From contig NZ_JACSYA010000022.1 of the NCBI RefSeq assembly GCF_029870285.1, positions 1 through 64,000 on the forward strand: a stretch of DNA of 64,000 nt, given 5' to 3'. Below the pieces are notes generated by a model. The model did not search any database and was not told where the DNA came from. It saw only the letters and a program-made list of their open reading frames with translations. This DNA is from Delftia sp. PS-11. Its GTDB lineage: Bacteria; Pseudomonadota; Gammaproteobacteria; Burkholderiales; Burkholderiaceae_C. Below, piece after piece: positions 10,446-18,694 of this stretch. A program made the translations under genes and the position numbers. Every line of letters starts with the position of its first letter. Position 1 is the first letter of the stretch.

Positions 10446-11942
10446 ATGGCAGCATTCCTGGCATTGCGGGGCATCCGCAAGCATTTCGGCGGCGTGCAGG
10501 CGCTCAGGGGCGTCGATTTCGAGTTGCATGCCGGCGAGGTCCATGCCCTGGTCGGTGAGAACGGCGCAGGCAAGTCCACCCTGATGAAGGTCATGGCCGG
10601 CAATATCCGGCCCACGGCGGGCGAGATCGAGATCGGGGGGCAGGCGGTGGCGCTGCGCAGCCCGCACGATGCGCTGTCGCGCGGCATTGCGCTGATCCAC
10701 CAGGAAACCGCGCTGGCGCCGCATCTGTCGGTGGCCGAGAACGTGATGCTGTGCCAGCTGCCGGGCCTGATCCGCTGGCGCACCATGGGCGAGCGGGTCC
10801 GTGCGCTGATCCAGGATCTGGGCTTCGATATCGATCCGCGCCTGCCGGTGGCGCGCCTGTCTGCGGCGCAGCGCCAGGTCGTGGAGATTGCCAAGGCCCT
10901 GAGCCTGGATGCGCGGCTGCTGGTGCTCGATGAGCCCACCGCATCGCTGTCCCCAGCCGATGCCCGGCGCCTGCTCGATACCGTGCGGGCACTGCGCGGG
11001 CGCGGCGTGGGCATCGTCTACATCTCCCACCGGCTGGGGGAGGTGTTCGAGCTGGCCGACCGCATCACGGTGCTCAAGGACGGGCAGACGGTGGCCACGG
11101 TGGCGCCTGGCGATATCTGCATGGACCGGCTGATCCGCCTGATGGTCGGCCGTCCGCTGGCCGCCCTGTTTCCCGCGCGGCAGGCGCGCATCGGCGCCGA
11201 GCCGCTGCTGCAGGTGCGGGGGCTGGGCCGCAGGGGCGCGGTCGCGGATGTCAGCTTCGATGTCCGGCCCGGCGAGGTGGTGGGCCTGGGCGGCCTGATC
11301 GGCTCGGGCCGCACCGAGCTGCTGCGCCTGATCTTTGGTGCCGACCGCCCCGATGCGGGTCAGGTGCTGGTGTCCGGCCGCGAGGTGACGCCGCGCACCA
11401 CCGGCCAGGGCGTGCGCGCGGGCGTGGGGCTGGTGCCGGAGGACCGCAAGGGCCAGGGGGTGCTGCTGTCGCTGCCGATCCGTCTCAATACCACCCTGGC
11501 ACGGCTGTCCGATGTGTGTGGCCCCCTGGGCCTGCTGCGCGCCGCACGCGAGCGCAGCACGGTCGCTGCGCTGATGCGCGCGCTGCGCGTGAAGGCGCAT
11601 GACATGGAGGCCAGCGTGTCCACGCTGTCCGGCGGCAACCAGCAGAAGGTGGCTCTGGCCAAGTGGTTCCATGCCGGCGTGCCGGTGCTGCTGCTGGACG
11701 AGCCGACGCGCGGTGTCGATGTGGGCGCCAAGGCGGAGATCTATGCCCTCATCAACGAGCTGGCAGGCCGTGGCCATGCCATCGTCGTCGCCTCGTCCGA
11801 CCACCAGGAGCTGATGGGGCTGGCCGACCGCATCCTGGTGATGGGCGGCGGCCGCCTGCGCGGGCAGCTGCATGCGCCCGACTACAGCGAGGAAAACATC
11901 GTCGCCATGTCGCTGGGCGTGCCCGTGCAGCGGGCTGCCTGA
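10446..11942 (+). CDS. Ribose-type sugar ABC transporter, tandem ATP-binding protein
   Basis: This is a 498-residue RbsA/MglA-type ATPase with two fused ABC domains, which energises sugar import. Domain 1 has Walker A GENGAGKST near residues 37-45, signature LSAAQRQ and Walker B LLVLDEPTASLSP. Domain 2 has a degenerate Walker A (GLIGSGRTE), a good signature LSGGNQQKVALAKW and Walker B VLLLDEPTRGVD. The degenerate second site is normal for this family. The start at 10446 follows AAGGAGAGACAACCC. It lies between the binding protein and the permease, separated from both by short gaps that carry tandem repeats. Confidence 0.95.
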   Translation: MAAFLALRGIRKHFGGVQALRGVDFELHAGEVHALVGENGAGKSTLMKVMAGNIRPTAGEIEIGGQAVALRSPHDALSRGIALIHQETALAPHLSVAENVMLCQLPGLIRWRTMGERVRALIQDLGFDIDPRLPVARLSAAQRQVVEIAKALSLDARLLVLDEPTASLSPADARRLLDTVRALRGRGVGIVYISHRLGEVFELADRITVLKDGQTVATVAPGDICMDRLIRLMVGRPLAALFPARQARIGAEPLLQVRGLGRRGAVADVSFDVRPGEVVGLGGLIGSGRTELLRLIFGADRPDAGQVLVSGREVTPRTTGQGVRAGVGLVPEDRKGQGVLLSLPIRLNTTLARLSDVCGPLGLLRAARERSTVAALMRALRVKAHDMEASVSTLSGGNQQKVALAKWFHAGVPVLLLDEPTRGVDVGAKAEIYALINELAGRGHAIVVASSDHQELMGLADRILVMGGGRLRGQLHAPDYSEENIVAMSLGVPVQRAA

Positions 11943-12002
11943 GCGTGCCGCGCACGTGCGTGCCGCGCATATGCATGCCGCACATATGCATGCCGCGCAC
12001 AT
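11943..12002 (+). repeat. Four tandem 15-bp units between ATPase and permease genes
   Basis: The run starts directly at the ATPase stop codon: GCGTGCCGCGCACGT (11943-11957), GCGTGCCGCGCATAT (11958-11972), GCATGCCGCACATAT (11973-11987) and GCATGCCGCGCACAT (11988-12002). Adjacent units differ at one to three positions. Unit junctions create small palindromes such as ATATGCAT. The permease ribosome-binding site (GATAGGAG) and start codon lie 26-38 bases beyond the run. Confidence 0.9.
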
Positions 12003-12040
12003 GTGCGCTGGCGCTGTCCATCAAAGATAGGAGACTGCCC

Positions 12041-13063
12041 ATGAATCTTTCCATCTTGCGCATTGCGGCCGTGGCGAACGCCGTTGCTGGAACTTCTGCA
12101 GGTCTTGCCGGAGCCTGGTCCCGGGTGGCCCGCATCCCCTGGATTGGCCGGGGTGCAACCCTGTTCATTCTGGTGGTGCTGATTGCCGGGGCATCGGTGG
12201 CTTCGCCGGACTTCCTGACAGCGCCCAACGCTGCCAACGTGGCGCGCCAGGTCGTCGGCGTGGGCATCATGTCCATGGGCATGCTGCTGGTGGTGCTGAC
12301 GGGCGGCATCGATCTGTCCGTGGGGTCGGTCGCGGCGCTGTCCAGCGTCGTCGCCGCGCTGCTGCTGCCAGGACAGGGGCTGGTGCTGGCGATGGCCTCG
12401 GGGCTGGCGGTGGGGGCGGCCTGCGGCCTGGTCAATGGCGCGCTGATCGCCATCGGCAGGCTCAGTGCCTTTGTCGTCACGCTGGCGATGATGACGATTG
12501 CGCGCGGGGCGGCGCTGATTGCCTCCAACGGAGCACCCATCCTGGTGGGCGATGAGGGGCAGGCCTTGCTCGACTTCGGCCGTGGCGCCTGGTGGCACCT
12601 GCCGCAGACCACGCTGCTGATGCTGGCGGTCTTTGCGTGCGGAGCCGTCTTCCTGGGGCTGACGCGCGCCGGGCGCATCGTGCGCGCCATCGGCTCCAAC
12701 GAAGAGGCGGTGCGCCTGTCCGGCGTGCCGGTCGCGCGCCATGTGATGCTGGCCTATGCCGTGTGCGGCGCGCTGGCGGGCATGGCCGGCATGGTCTCCA
12801 CGGCGCGTGCCGGTGTCGGTGCGCCGGCCAGCGGCGTGGGCGACGAGCTGACGGTGATTGCCGCCGTGGTCATCGGCGGCGCCAGCCTGGCCGGTGGCCG
12901 GGGCACCGTCCTCAATACGCTGGTCGGCGTGCTGATCCTGGGCGTGATCTCCAACATCATGAACCTGACCAGCGTGCCCGGCTACCACCAGCAGGTGGTC
13001 ATGGGGCTGATCATTCTGGTGGCCATCGTCGTGCAGCGCGGCGCCGGCGCCGGCCCGCGCTGA
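12041..13063 (+). CDS. Ribose-type sugar ABC transporter, permease
   Basis: This is a 340-residue RbsC-type inner-membrane permease. About eight to ten hydrophobic helices are visible from residue ~40, including TLFILVVLIAG and GVGIMSMGMLLVVLTGGIDLSVG; the last is the family motif with the GGIDLSVGS loop. GSNEEAVRLSGV (about residues 220-235) is the cytoplasmic coupling segment that contacts the ATPase, and GGASLAGGRGTVLNTLVGVLIL is the conserved C-terminal block. The N-terminal ~40 residues are longer than usual and partly amphipathic. The start at 12041 is preceded by GATAGGAGACTGCCC. Confidence 0.94.
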   Translation: MNLSILRIAAVANAVAGTSAGLAGAWSRVARIPWIGRGATLFILVVLIAGASVASPDFLTAPNAANVARQVVGVGIMSMGMLLVVLTGGIDLSVGSVAALSSVVAALLLPGQGLVLAMASGLAVGAACGLVNGALIAIGRLSAFVVTLAMMTIARGAALIASNGAPILVGDEGQALLDFGRGAWWHLPQTTLLMLAVFACGAVFLGLTRAGRIVRAIGSNEEAVRLSGVPVARHVMLAYAVCGALAGMAGMVSTARAGVGAPASGVGDELTVIAAVVIGGASLAGGRGTVLNTLVGVLILGVISNIMNLTSVPGYHQQVVMGLIILVAIVVQRGAGAGPR

Positions 13064-13075
13064 CAGGGGGGGTCC

Positions 13076-14596
13076 ATGGCACACGAAGAGCTGACCCTGG
13101 CCATCGATGTCGGCACCGGCAGCGTGCGTGCCGCCCTGGTCGATGCGCGCGCCGGCGTACAGGCCATCGCCACGCACGAGCACGCGCAGATCGTGCCCGC
13201 CTTTGGCTGGGCCGAGCAGCGGGCGCAGGACTGGTGGCTGGGCGTGCAGTCCTGCATACGGCAGGTGCTGGAGCAGGTGCCCGGTGCGCGCGGGCGGGTG
13301 GGCATGGTCGTGGCCTGCGGCCAGATGCATGGCACGGTGCTGATCGACCGCCAGGGCGCGCTGGCGCGGCCGCTGGTGCCGCTGTGGAATGACAAGCGCA
13401 CGGCGGCCCTGGTGCATGGCTACGAGGCCGCGCATGCGCCTGCCGATTACCTGCCCCGCACCGCCAACCCCGCCACGCCGGCCTGGCCGGGCTTCAAGCT
13501 GCAGTGGCTGCGCCAGCACGACCCGGCTGCCTATGAGCGCACGGCATGCGTGTGCGCGCCCAAGGATTACATCAATTTCTGCCTGACCGGCGTGCTGGCG
13601 ACCGACCGCACCGAGGCGGCCTGCAGCTTTCTCATGGACCCGCGCACGCAGCAGTGGTCGGCGCAGACCTGCGCAGAGCTGGGCATAGACCCCGGCAAGC
13701 TCGCGCCCATCCGCGCACCGCTGGAACTGCTGGGCAGCGTCACCGCCAGCGCCGCCTCGGCCACGGGCCTGCGCGAGGGCACGCCGGTGCTGGTAGGCGC
13801 AAGCGACTTTGCCGCCGGGCTGCTGGGCAGCGGCGCCTGCCGTACCGGCATGGCCTCCGAGATGCTGGGCACGTCGTGCATCGTCACCCTGCTGGCCGAT
13901 GCGCCACTGCTGCACCCCGAGGTCTGCAACCTGGGCACGGTGCAGGGCGGCTGGGGGGCTTTCATGCTGCTGGAGTCCGGTGGCGATGCGGTGCGCTGGG
14001 CGCGGCGCGCGCTGCATGGCGGTCTGCTTGGCGATGCGCAGCTGATGGCACATGCCGAGGCCGCGCCACCGGGCGCGGGCGGCCTGCTGTTCATGCCTTA
14101 CCTGGGCGGCCAGCGGCTGGGTGCGCAGCGCAACGTGCGCGCCCAGTTCTTTGGCCTGGGCGCCGCGCATGGGCCATCCCATCTGGCCCGCGCCGTGCTG
14201 GAAGGCGTGGCGCTGGCCTGCCAGCGGCATCTGCAGGCGCTGCAGCAGGCCAGCGGCACGCGCATCGAGCGCATCATTGCCTCGGGCGGCGGCGTGCGCA
14301 ATGCGCTGTGGCTCAAGATCAAGGCCAGCGCCTATGGCCTGCCCCTGCTGGTGCCGGGCGAGGCCGAGTGCGGTGTGATCGGCTGCGCGGCCATGGGCCA
14401 GGCCGCCATGGGGCGCTATGCCGATGTGCAGGCCGCCGCCCAGGCGCTGGTGCGCTGGGAGCGCGAGATCCAGCCGGACCCTGCCTGGCAGGCGGCCTAC
14501 GCGCGCATGCAGCCTGTGTTCGACCGGCTGTACCACCACTCGCAGGCTCTGTGCGACGACCTGGATGCGCTTTCGCAGGCGCTGGAGCCGGCATGA
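13076..14596 (+). CDS. FGGY-family carbohydrate kinase, xylulokinase-like
   Basis: This 506-residue kinase of the FGGY family phosphorylates a sugar or polyol with ATP. The N-terminal phosphate loop is AIDVGTGSVRAALVD. CGQMHGTVLID and LWNDKRT resemble the xylulokinase substrate-binding segments (SGQMHG, WND). D244 in GASDFAAG is the expected catalytic base. The C-terminal IIASGGGVRNALW is the adenosine-binding motif. These features point to a ketopentose-like or related substrate, but specificity within FGGY kinases is hard to predict. GGGGGG precedes the ATG by a few bases, it is 12 bp after the permease, and its stop overlaps the HAD gene start by 4 bases. Confidence 0.88.
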   Translation: MAHEELTLAIDVGTGSVRAALVDARAGVQAIATHEHAQIVPAFGWAEQRAQDWWLGVQSCIRQVLEQVPGARGRVGMVVACGQMHGTVLIDRQGALARPLVPLWNDKRTAALVHGYEAAHAPADYLPRTANPATPAWPGFKLQWLRQHDPAAYERTACVCAPKDYINFCLTGVLATDRTEAACSFLMDPRTQQWSAQTCAELGIDPGKLAPIRAPLELLGSVTASAASATGLREGTPVLVGASDFAAGLLGSGACRTGMASEMLGTSCIVTLLADAPLLHPEVCNLGTVQGGWGAFMLLESGGDAVRWARRALHGGLLGDAQLMAHAEAAPPGAGGLLFMPYLGGQRLGAQRNVRAQFFGLGAAHGPSHLARAVLEGVALACQRHLQALQQASGTRIERIIASGGGVRNALWLKIKASAYGLPLLVPGEAECGVIGCAAMGQAAMGRYADVQAAAQALVRWEREIQPDPAWQAAYARMQPVFDRLYHHSQALCDDLDALSQALEPA

Positions 14597-15318
14597 GGGC
14601 CCCCGCGCCCTGCCGCGTGCGCGCCGTGCTGTTCGACATGGACGGCACCCTGGCCGACAGCGAGACGCTGCACCAGCGCGCCCTGGAGGATGTGATGGCT
14701 GCGCAGAGCATTGCCCTGCCCGAGCGCTTTCACGCGGACTGCACCGGCATGGCGATTGGCGCCGTGCACGAACGCCTGCTGGCGCATGCGCCCGGCCTGC
14801 GGCTGGACGTGCAGGCGCTGGCGCGTGCCAAGTACCGGGCCTTTCTGGCGCATGCCGGCGGGCTGTGCTGGCGCCCTGGCGCGCGCGAAGCCGTCGAGGC
14901 CGTGCGCCGGGCAGGCGTGGCCATGGCCGTGGTCTCCAATTCCGACCGCACGCTGCTCGATGCGGCGCTGCGCGCGCTGGAGCTGCAGGAGCCTGGACAG
15001 GTCAGCGTCAGCCGCAACGATGTGCGCGAAGGCAAGCCCGCGCCCGAGCCCTACCTGCGCGCAGCCTGGCTGCTGGGCATTGCGCCTGGCGACTGCCTGG
15101 TGGTCGAGGACAGCCCCACGGGCGCCTGCGCGGGCCTGGAGGCCGGCATGGCGGTGCTGGCCTGGCCCGAATCCACAGGCCAGGGCGCGCAGTTCGCGCC
15201 CACGTGCTGGCAGGCAGAGCCGCTGGCGCTGGCGCCTGCGCTGCGGCCCTGGCTTGCGACGCAGGAGCCCGGGAGCAGTGGGGCAGGCATGCCGTTGCAC
15301 ACAGGGAGAAACACCTAA
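14593..15318 (+). CDS. HAD-superfamily phosphatase (beta-phosphoglucomutase-like)
   Basis: This 241-residue protein is a subfamily IA haloacid-dehalogenase hydrolase. Motif I is LFDMDGTL with D15 as nucleophile and D17 as acid/base. Motif II is VVSNSDRT, motif III the lysine of GKPAPEPY, and motif IV VVEDSPTGACAG with the metal-binding ED pair. A helical cap domain lies between motifs I and II. Members are small-phosphosugar phosphatases or mutases. The ATGA overlap with the kinase implies coupled translation, so it may remove a phosphosugar by-product or act on the kinase product. The exact reaction is unknown. Confidence 0.87.
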   Translation: MRAPAPCRVRAVLFDMDGTLADSETLHQRALEDVMAAQSIALPERFHADCTGMAIGAVHERLLAHAPGLRLDVQALARAKYRAFLAHAGGLCWRPGAREAVEAVRRAGVAMAVVSNSDRTLLDAALRALELQEPGQVSVSRNDVREGKPAPEPYLRAAWLLGIAPGDCLVVEDSPTGACAGLEAGMAVLAWPESTGQGAQFAPTCWQAEPLALAPALRPWLATQEPGSSGAGMPLHTGRNT

Positions 15319-15595
15319 ACGGTTTTGCCGGAAATCTATCAGCGCGTGTCAGAACACGTTAGATGCCCGCAAGGCATCTTCCGAGAATCGGATGGCTTCG
15401 TCTCCGGGCCCCGTTCCCTGGACACATGCCTGGGTCCTGCAAGGCCCGCTGGCTCTGATTGCATATGGCGCGGTGGCATGGCAGCCATTGCGCCGGGTTT
15501 TTGCCGGTCATCGCTGTATGGCCTGGTGGCGGATTTCATCGCGTCTCTCGCAAGGGAGGCTTTCGTCAACTGGTGGTTCAGAGGAGGGTCAGACC

Positions 15596-16642
15596 ATGAA
15601 AAAAATGGCAATTGCAGGGCTTGCCGCTGCGGCGCTGTGGGGGGCTGCTGCCCACGCGCAAAGTTCGGTGACGGTGTACGGGCGCGTGGTCGGGGGCATC
15701 GATTACCAGACCAATGTGTATGACCCGGCCACGGGCAAGAGCAGCAGCCTGCTGCGCGGCGTGGGCAACCAGTGGGGCACGAGCATCCTGGGGTTCAAGG
15801 GCGAGGAGGATCTGGGCGGCGGGCTCAAGGCTCTGTTCACGCTCGAATCCGGCTTCACCCTGGACGATGCGCAGTTCAACGCGCCCGGCCTCTTCAACCG
15901 CCGCTCCTACGTGGGCCTGCAGGGGGCATGGGGCACGCTCAAGCTGGGCAAGGACCTGCCGCTGGCCGATGCCTACTGGGCGCTGGACCCTGTGGGCCAG
16001 CAGTTCATCGGGTCGGCCACCCTGGTGCGCGGGCGCAACTGGCAGGGCCATGACAACCTGATCTCCTATGCCACGCCGGACCGGGGCGGCCTCAAGGCTT
16101 CGGTGGTGACCAGCCTGGGCGAGCGACCCGGTGGGGCCAGCCGGCTGCGCAAGGACATCATGACGCTGACCTATGCTGCGCCCACGTTCGAGCTGCGCGC
16201 CATCTACGATGTGGCGCGCGACGCCGACGGGCGTTACCGCGACCTCTACAGCACCTCGAAGAACCTGGCCCTGGGCGGCACGGTGACGCTCGACGCGCTC
16301 AAGCTGTTCGCGGCCTACGAGCAGCTGTCCGCGCCGGACGGCGCTGCCAGCAGGCCGGACAAGGCCCGGCATTACTGGATGGGCGGGCGCTACCGCGCCA
16401 CGGGTGCACTGACGCTGATCGGCGCCGCCTACCGCACCACCGTCAACCGGGGCGGCGGCAGCGCCAGCCTGTTCATGCTGGGAGCCGACTACAACCTGTC
16501 CCGGCGGACCCTGCTCTACGCAAGCGTCGGCACCGTGCGCAACGGCGGCAACGCGAACTTCTCGGTCGAAGCCACCAACAACAACCCTGCCCCTGGCCGG
16601 GGGCAGTCGGGGCTGTACCTGGGCATGGCGCACTCATTCTGA
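15596..16642 (+). CDS. Gram-negative trimeric porin
   Basis: This 348-residue outer-membrane porin is of the betaproteobacterial general-porin type. A signal peptide MKKMAIAGLAAAALWGAAAHA is followed by QSSVTVYGRVVGGIDY, the classic first beta strand. GNQWGTSILGFKGEEDLGGGLKALFTLE is the conserved second and third strand region, and the protein ends in GLYLGMAHSF with the terminal phenylalanine needed for outer-membrane insertion. GAGGAGGGTC lies 5 bases before the ATG. The 277 bp upstream (15319-15595) show no gene. The same orientation as the ABC operon suggests it admits the same substrate, possibly from its own promoter. Confidence 0.92.
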   Translation: MKKMAIAGLAAAALWGAAAHAQSSVTVYGRVVGGIDYQTNVYDPATGKSSSLLRGVGNQWGTSILGFKGEEDLGGGLKALFTLESGFTLDDAQFNAPGLFNRRSYVGLQGAWGTLKLGKDLPLADAYWALDPVGQQFIGSATLVRGRNWQGHDNLISYATPDRGGLKASVVTSLGERPGGASRLRKDIMTLTYAAPTFELRAIYDVARDADGRYRDLYSTSKNLALGGTVTLDALKLFAAYEQLSAPDGAASRPDKARHYWMGGRYRATGALTLIGAAYRTTVNRGGGSASLFMLGADYNLSRRTLLYASVGTVRNGGNANFSVEATNNNPAPGRGQSGLYLGMAHSF

Positions 16643-16650
16643 TGCGCACG

Positions 16651-16680
16651 ATGCCTGGCCGCCGTGCGGCGGTCAGGCAT
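16651..16680. terminator. GC-rich hairpin between porin and convergent gene
   Basis: ATGCCTGGCCGCC (16651-16663) pairs with GGCGGTCAGGCAT (16668-16680) over 13 positions with one G-T wobble and a GTGC loop. It lies 8 bp after the porin stop and 5 bp before the end of the convergent binding-protein gene. There is no T run on either strand, so it may be a bidirectional mRNA-end stabiliser more than a true intrinsic terminator. Confidence 0.6.
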
Positions 16681-16685
16681 CAGGC

Positions 16686-17894
16686 TCAGCGCCAGTACTG
16701 GCACTTGCTCTCGGCCTTGGTGGTCCAGACCTGTTCGGCGGGCAGCTTCTTGACCAGCTTGTAGTAGTCCCAGGTGCCCTTGGATTCGGCGGGGGACTTC
16801 ACCTCCATCAGGTACATGTCGTGCACATAGCGGCCATCCTCGCGCAGGTAGCCGCTGCCGAAGAAGTCATCCATCTTCATGCCGCGCCAGGTGGCCATGA
16901 CCTTGTCGGCATCCAGCGTGCCGGCCTTTTCCACGGCCTTGAGCCAGTTCATGGTGGCCGAGTAGTCGGCGGCATGGATTTCGCTGGGGCGGCGTTGGGT
17001 CTTGGCCATGAAGGCATCGGCGAACTTGCGCGTGGCATCGTTCATGTCCCAGTACCAGCTGGTGGTGAACTGCATGCCCTGGGTGTTTTTCAGGCCCAGG
17101 CTGTGCACGTCGGTGAAGAACACCAGCAGGCCCGCCAGCTTCATGTCCTTGGTCACGCCGAATTCGCGCGCGGCCTTGATGGAGTTGATGGTGTCGCCGC
17201 CTGCATTGGCCAGGCCCAGGATCTGGGCCTTGGAGTTCTGCGCCTGCAGCATGAAGCTGGAGAAGTCGCTGGCGTTCAGCGGCGTCTTGACCGAGCCCAG
17301 CACCTTGCCGCCGCGCGCCTCGATGATCTTGGTGGTATCGGCCTCCAGCGCATGGCCGAAGGCATAGTCGGCGGTCACGAAGTACCAGCTCTTGCCGCCG
17401 GCCTCGACCACAGCCGCGCCCGTGCCCTTGGCCAGCGCCACAGTGTCGAAAGCGTAGTGCACGGTATAGGGGCTGCACTGCTCGTTGGTCAGGGCCGAGC
17501 TGCCCGCGCCGTTGTCGATGAAGACGCGCTTTTTCTCCTGCGCCACCTTGGCCATGGACAGGGCGGTGGCCGAGTTCGTGCCACCGAACACCAGGCTGAT
17601 GCCCTGGGTGTCGATCCACTCGCGCGCCTTGCTGGCGGCGATATCGGCCTTGTTCTGGTGGTCCGCCGTCAGCAGTTCGATGGGCTTGCCCAGCAGCTTG
17701 CCGCCGTAGTCGTCGATGGCCATCTGGATGGCCACGGCGCCATTCTTGCCCTCGACATCGGCGTACAGGCTGGACATGTCGGTGATGAAGCCGATCCTGA
17801 CCTTGTCCTGCGCCAGCACGGGCGTGGCCAGGCTGGCGGCGCACAGGGCCAGGGCCAGCGGTGTCATCAGCGATGTCTTGGGGCGTTGCGGCAT
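16686..17894 (-). CDS. Orphan branched-chain-amino-acid-type ABC substrate-binding protein
   Basis: This 402-residue periplasmic binding protein belongs to the LivJ/Peripla_BP_6 type. The start at 17894 gives a signal peptide (MPQRPKTSLMTPLALALC...TPVLAQ) and the mature opening DKVRIGFITDMSSLYADVEG. GGTNSATALSMAKVAQEKKRVFIDNGAGSS corresponds to the hinge and ligand region. AAGGAGAC lies 5 bases before the ATG. No permease or ATPase gene is near it, so it must share a transporter encoded elsewhere, or act as an orphan receptor. Such proteins bind amino acids, amides, urea or aromatic acids; the ligand is unknown. It is convergent with the porin gene. Confidence 0.88.
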   Translation of the reverse strand: MPQRPKTSLMTPLALALCAASLATPVLAQDKVRIGFITDMSSLYADVEGKNGAVAIQMAIDDYGGKLLGKPIELLTADHQNKADIAASKAREWIDTQGISLVFGGTNSATALSMAKVAQEKKRVFIDNGAGSSALTNEQCSPYTVHYAFDTVALAKGTGAAVVEAGGKSWYFVTADYAFGHALEADTTKIIEARGGKVLGSVKTPLNASDFSSFMLQAQNSKAQILGLANAGGDTINSIKAAREFGVTKDMKLAGLLVFFTDVHSLGLKNTQGMQFTTSWYWDMNDATRKFADAFMAKTQRRPSEIHAADYSATMNWLKAVEKAGTLDADKVMATWRGMKMDDFFGSGYLREDGRYVHDMYLMEVKSPAESKGTWDYYKLVKKLPAEQVWTTKAESKCQYWR

Positions 17895-18039
17895 GGAGTC
17901 TCCTTGGCAGGGATGGAAAAAGCCCGCTGCGGTCTGTGCGCAGAGGGCAGGGTGATTCCATGCTGGCAGGCGCGGGCGTGCACCGCATCGGGGCAAGCAC
18001 GGGCTTGGTGGCCTGTGCGCGACAGTGCAACGGCCGCCC

Positions 18040-18066
18040 AAAGAAAAGGCAGCCCGCAGGCTGCCC
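18040..18066 (-). terminator. Intrinsic terminator after mog
   Basis: On the minus strand a perfect 7-bp stem (GGCAGCC/GGCTGCC, 18065-18059 with 18054-18048) and a 4-nt loop are followed at once by TTTTCTTT. It lies about 23 bp past the mog stop codon, in the 194-bp gap before the orphan binding-protein gene. It separates the yjgA-mog unit from that gene. Confidence 0.8.
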
Positions 18067-18088
18067 AGGTGTTTGCGCGCGGCGGCGC

Positions 18089-18694
18089 TCAGGCGTGCGG
18101 GCGCGGCGCGCGTACGGCGTTCTTGGGCCGGAAGGCCTTGCACACGCTGTCGTCCGTCTCCAGGTAGGGACCGCCGATCAGGTCGATGCAATAGGGCACG
18201 GCTGCAAAAATACCGTTGACCTTTTGCGTGCCGTCGGGGTTTTTCAGTCCCTCCAGCGTCTCGGCAATCGCCTTGGGCTGTCCGGGCAGGTTGATGATGA
18301 GGCTCTGGCCCCGGATCACGGCCACCTGGCGCGAGAGGATGGCCGTGGGCACGAAGGCCAGGCTGATCTGGCGCATCTGCTCGCCAAAGCCCGGCATTTC
18401 CCTGTCGGCCACGGCCAGCGTGGCCTCGGGCGTGACGTCGCGTGGCGCGGGGCCGGTGCCGCCCGTGGTCAGCACCAGCGAGCAGCCGGCATCGGCCAAC
18501 TCGATCAGCGTGGCGCTGATGCCCGCCTGCTCGTCCGGGATCAGGCGCGGCTCGAAGTGGATGGGGTTCTTCAGCGCGCGCGAAAGCCAGTCCTGCAGCG
18601 CCGGCAGGCCCTTGTCTTCATAGACGCCGCTGCTGGCGCGGTCGCTGATGGAGACGATGCCGATGCGCACGGCGTCATGCACGGACTCACTCAT
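18089..18694 (-). CDS. mog: Molybdopterin adenylyltransferase Mog
   Basis: This 201-residue enzyme adenylylates molybdopterin before molybdate insertion, a late step of molybdenum cofactor synthesis. It closely resembles enteric Mog: IGIVSISDRASSGVYEDKG at the start, LVLTTGGTGPAPRDVTPEATLAVADREMPGFGEQMRQ in the centre, and LIINLPGQPKAI towards the C-terminus. The TTGGTG loop binds the pterin. The start at 18694 gives MSESVHDAVRIG; the frame extends upstream into yjgA without similarity. It overlaps the end of yjgA by 8 bp, so the two are almost certainly translated from one mRNA. Confidence 0.95.
   Translation of the reverse strand: MSESVHDAVRIGIVSISDRASSGVYEDKGLPALQDWLSRALKNPIHFEPRLIPDEQAGISATLIELADAGCSLVLTTGGTGPAPRDVTPEATLAVADREMPGFGEQMRQISLAFVPTAILSRQVAVIRGQSLIINLPGQPKAIAETLEGLKNPDGTQKVNGIFAAVPYCIDLIGGPYLETDDSVCKAFRPKNAVRAPRPHA

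Noticed and set aside
11882..14539. 885-codon minus-strand open frame opposite the ABC operon
   Set aside because: The plus strand encodes clear transporter and kinase proteins; the antisense product is repetitive in Ala, Arg, His and Gln without family motifs.
15319..15595. Possible small gene upstream of the porin (frame from 15325)
   Set aside because: The frame runs into the porin gene in another phase, has no ribosome-binding site and resembles no protein; the region is better read as the porin leader.
16651..16680. 13-bp hairpin as a strong Rho-independent terminator
   Set aside because: There is no T run on either side; I kept it as a hairpin with reduced confidence in true terminator function.
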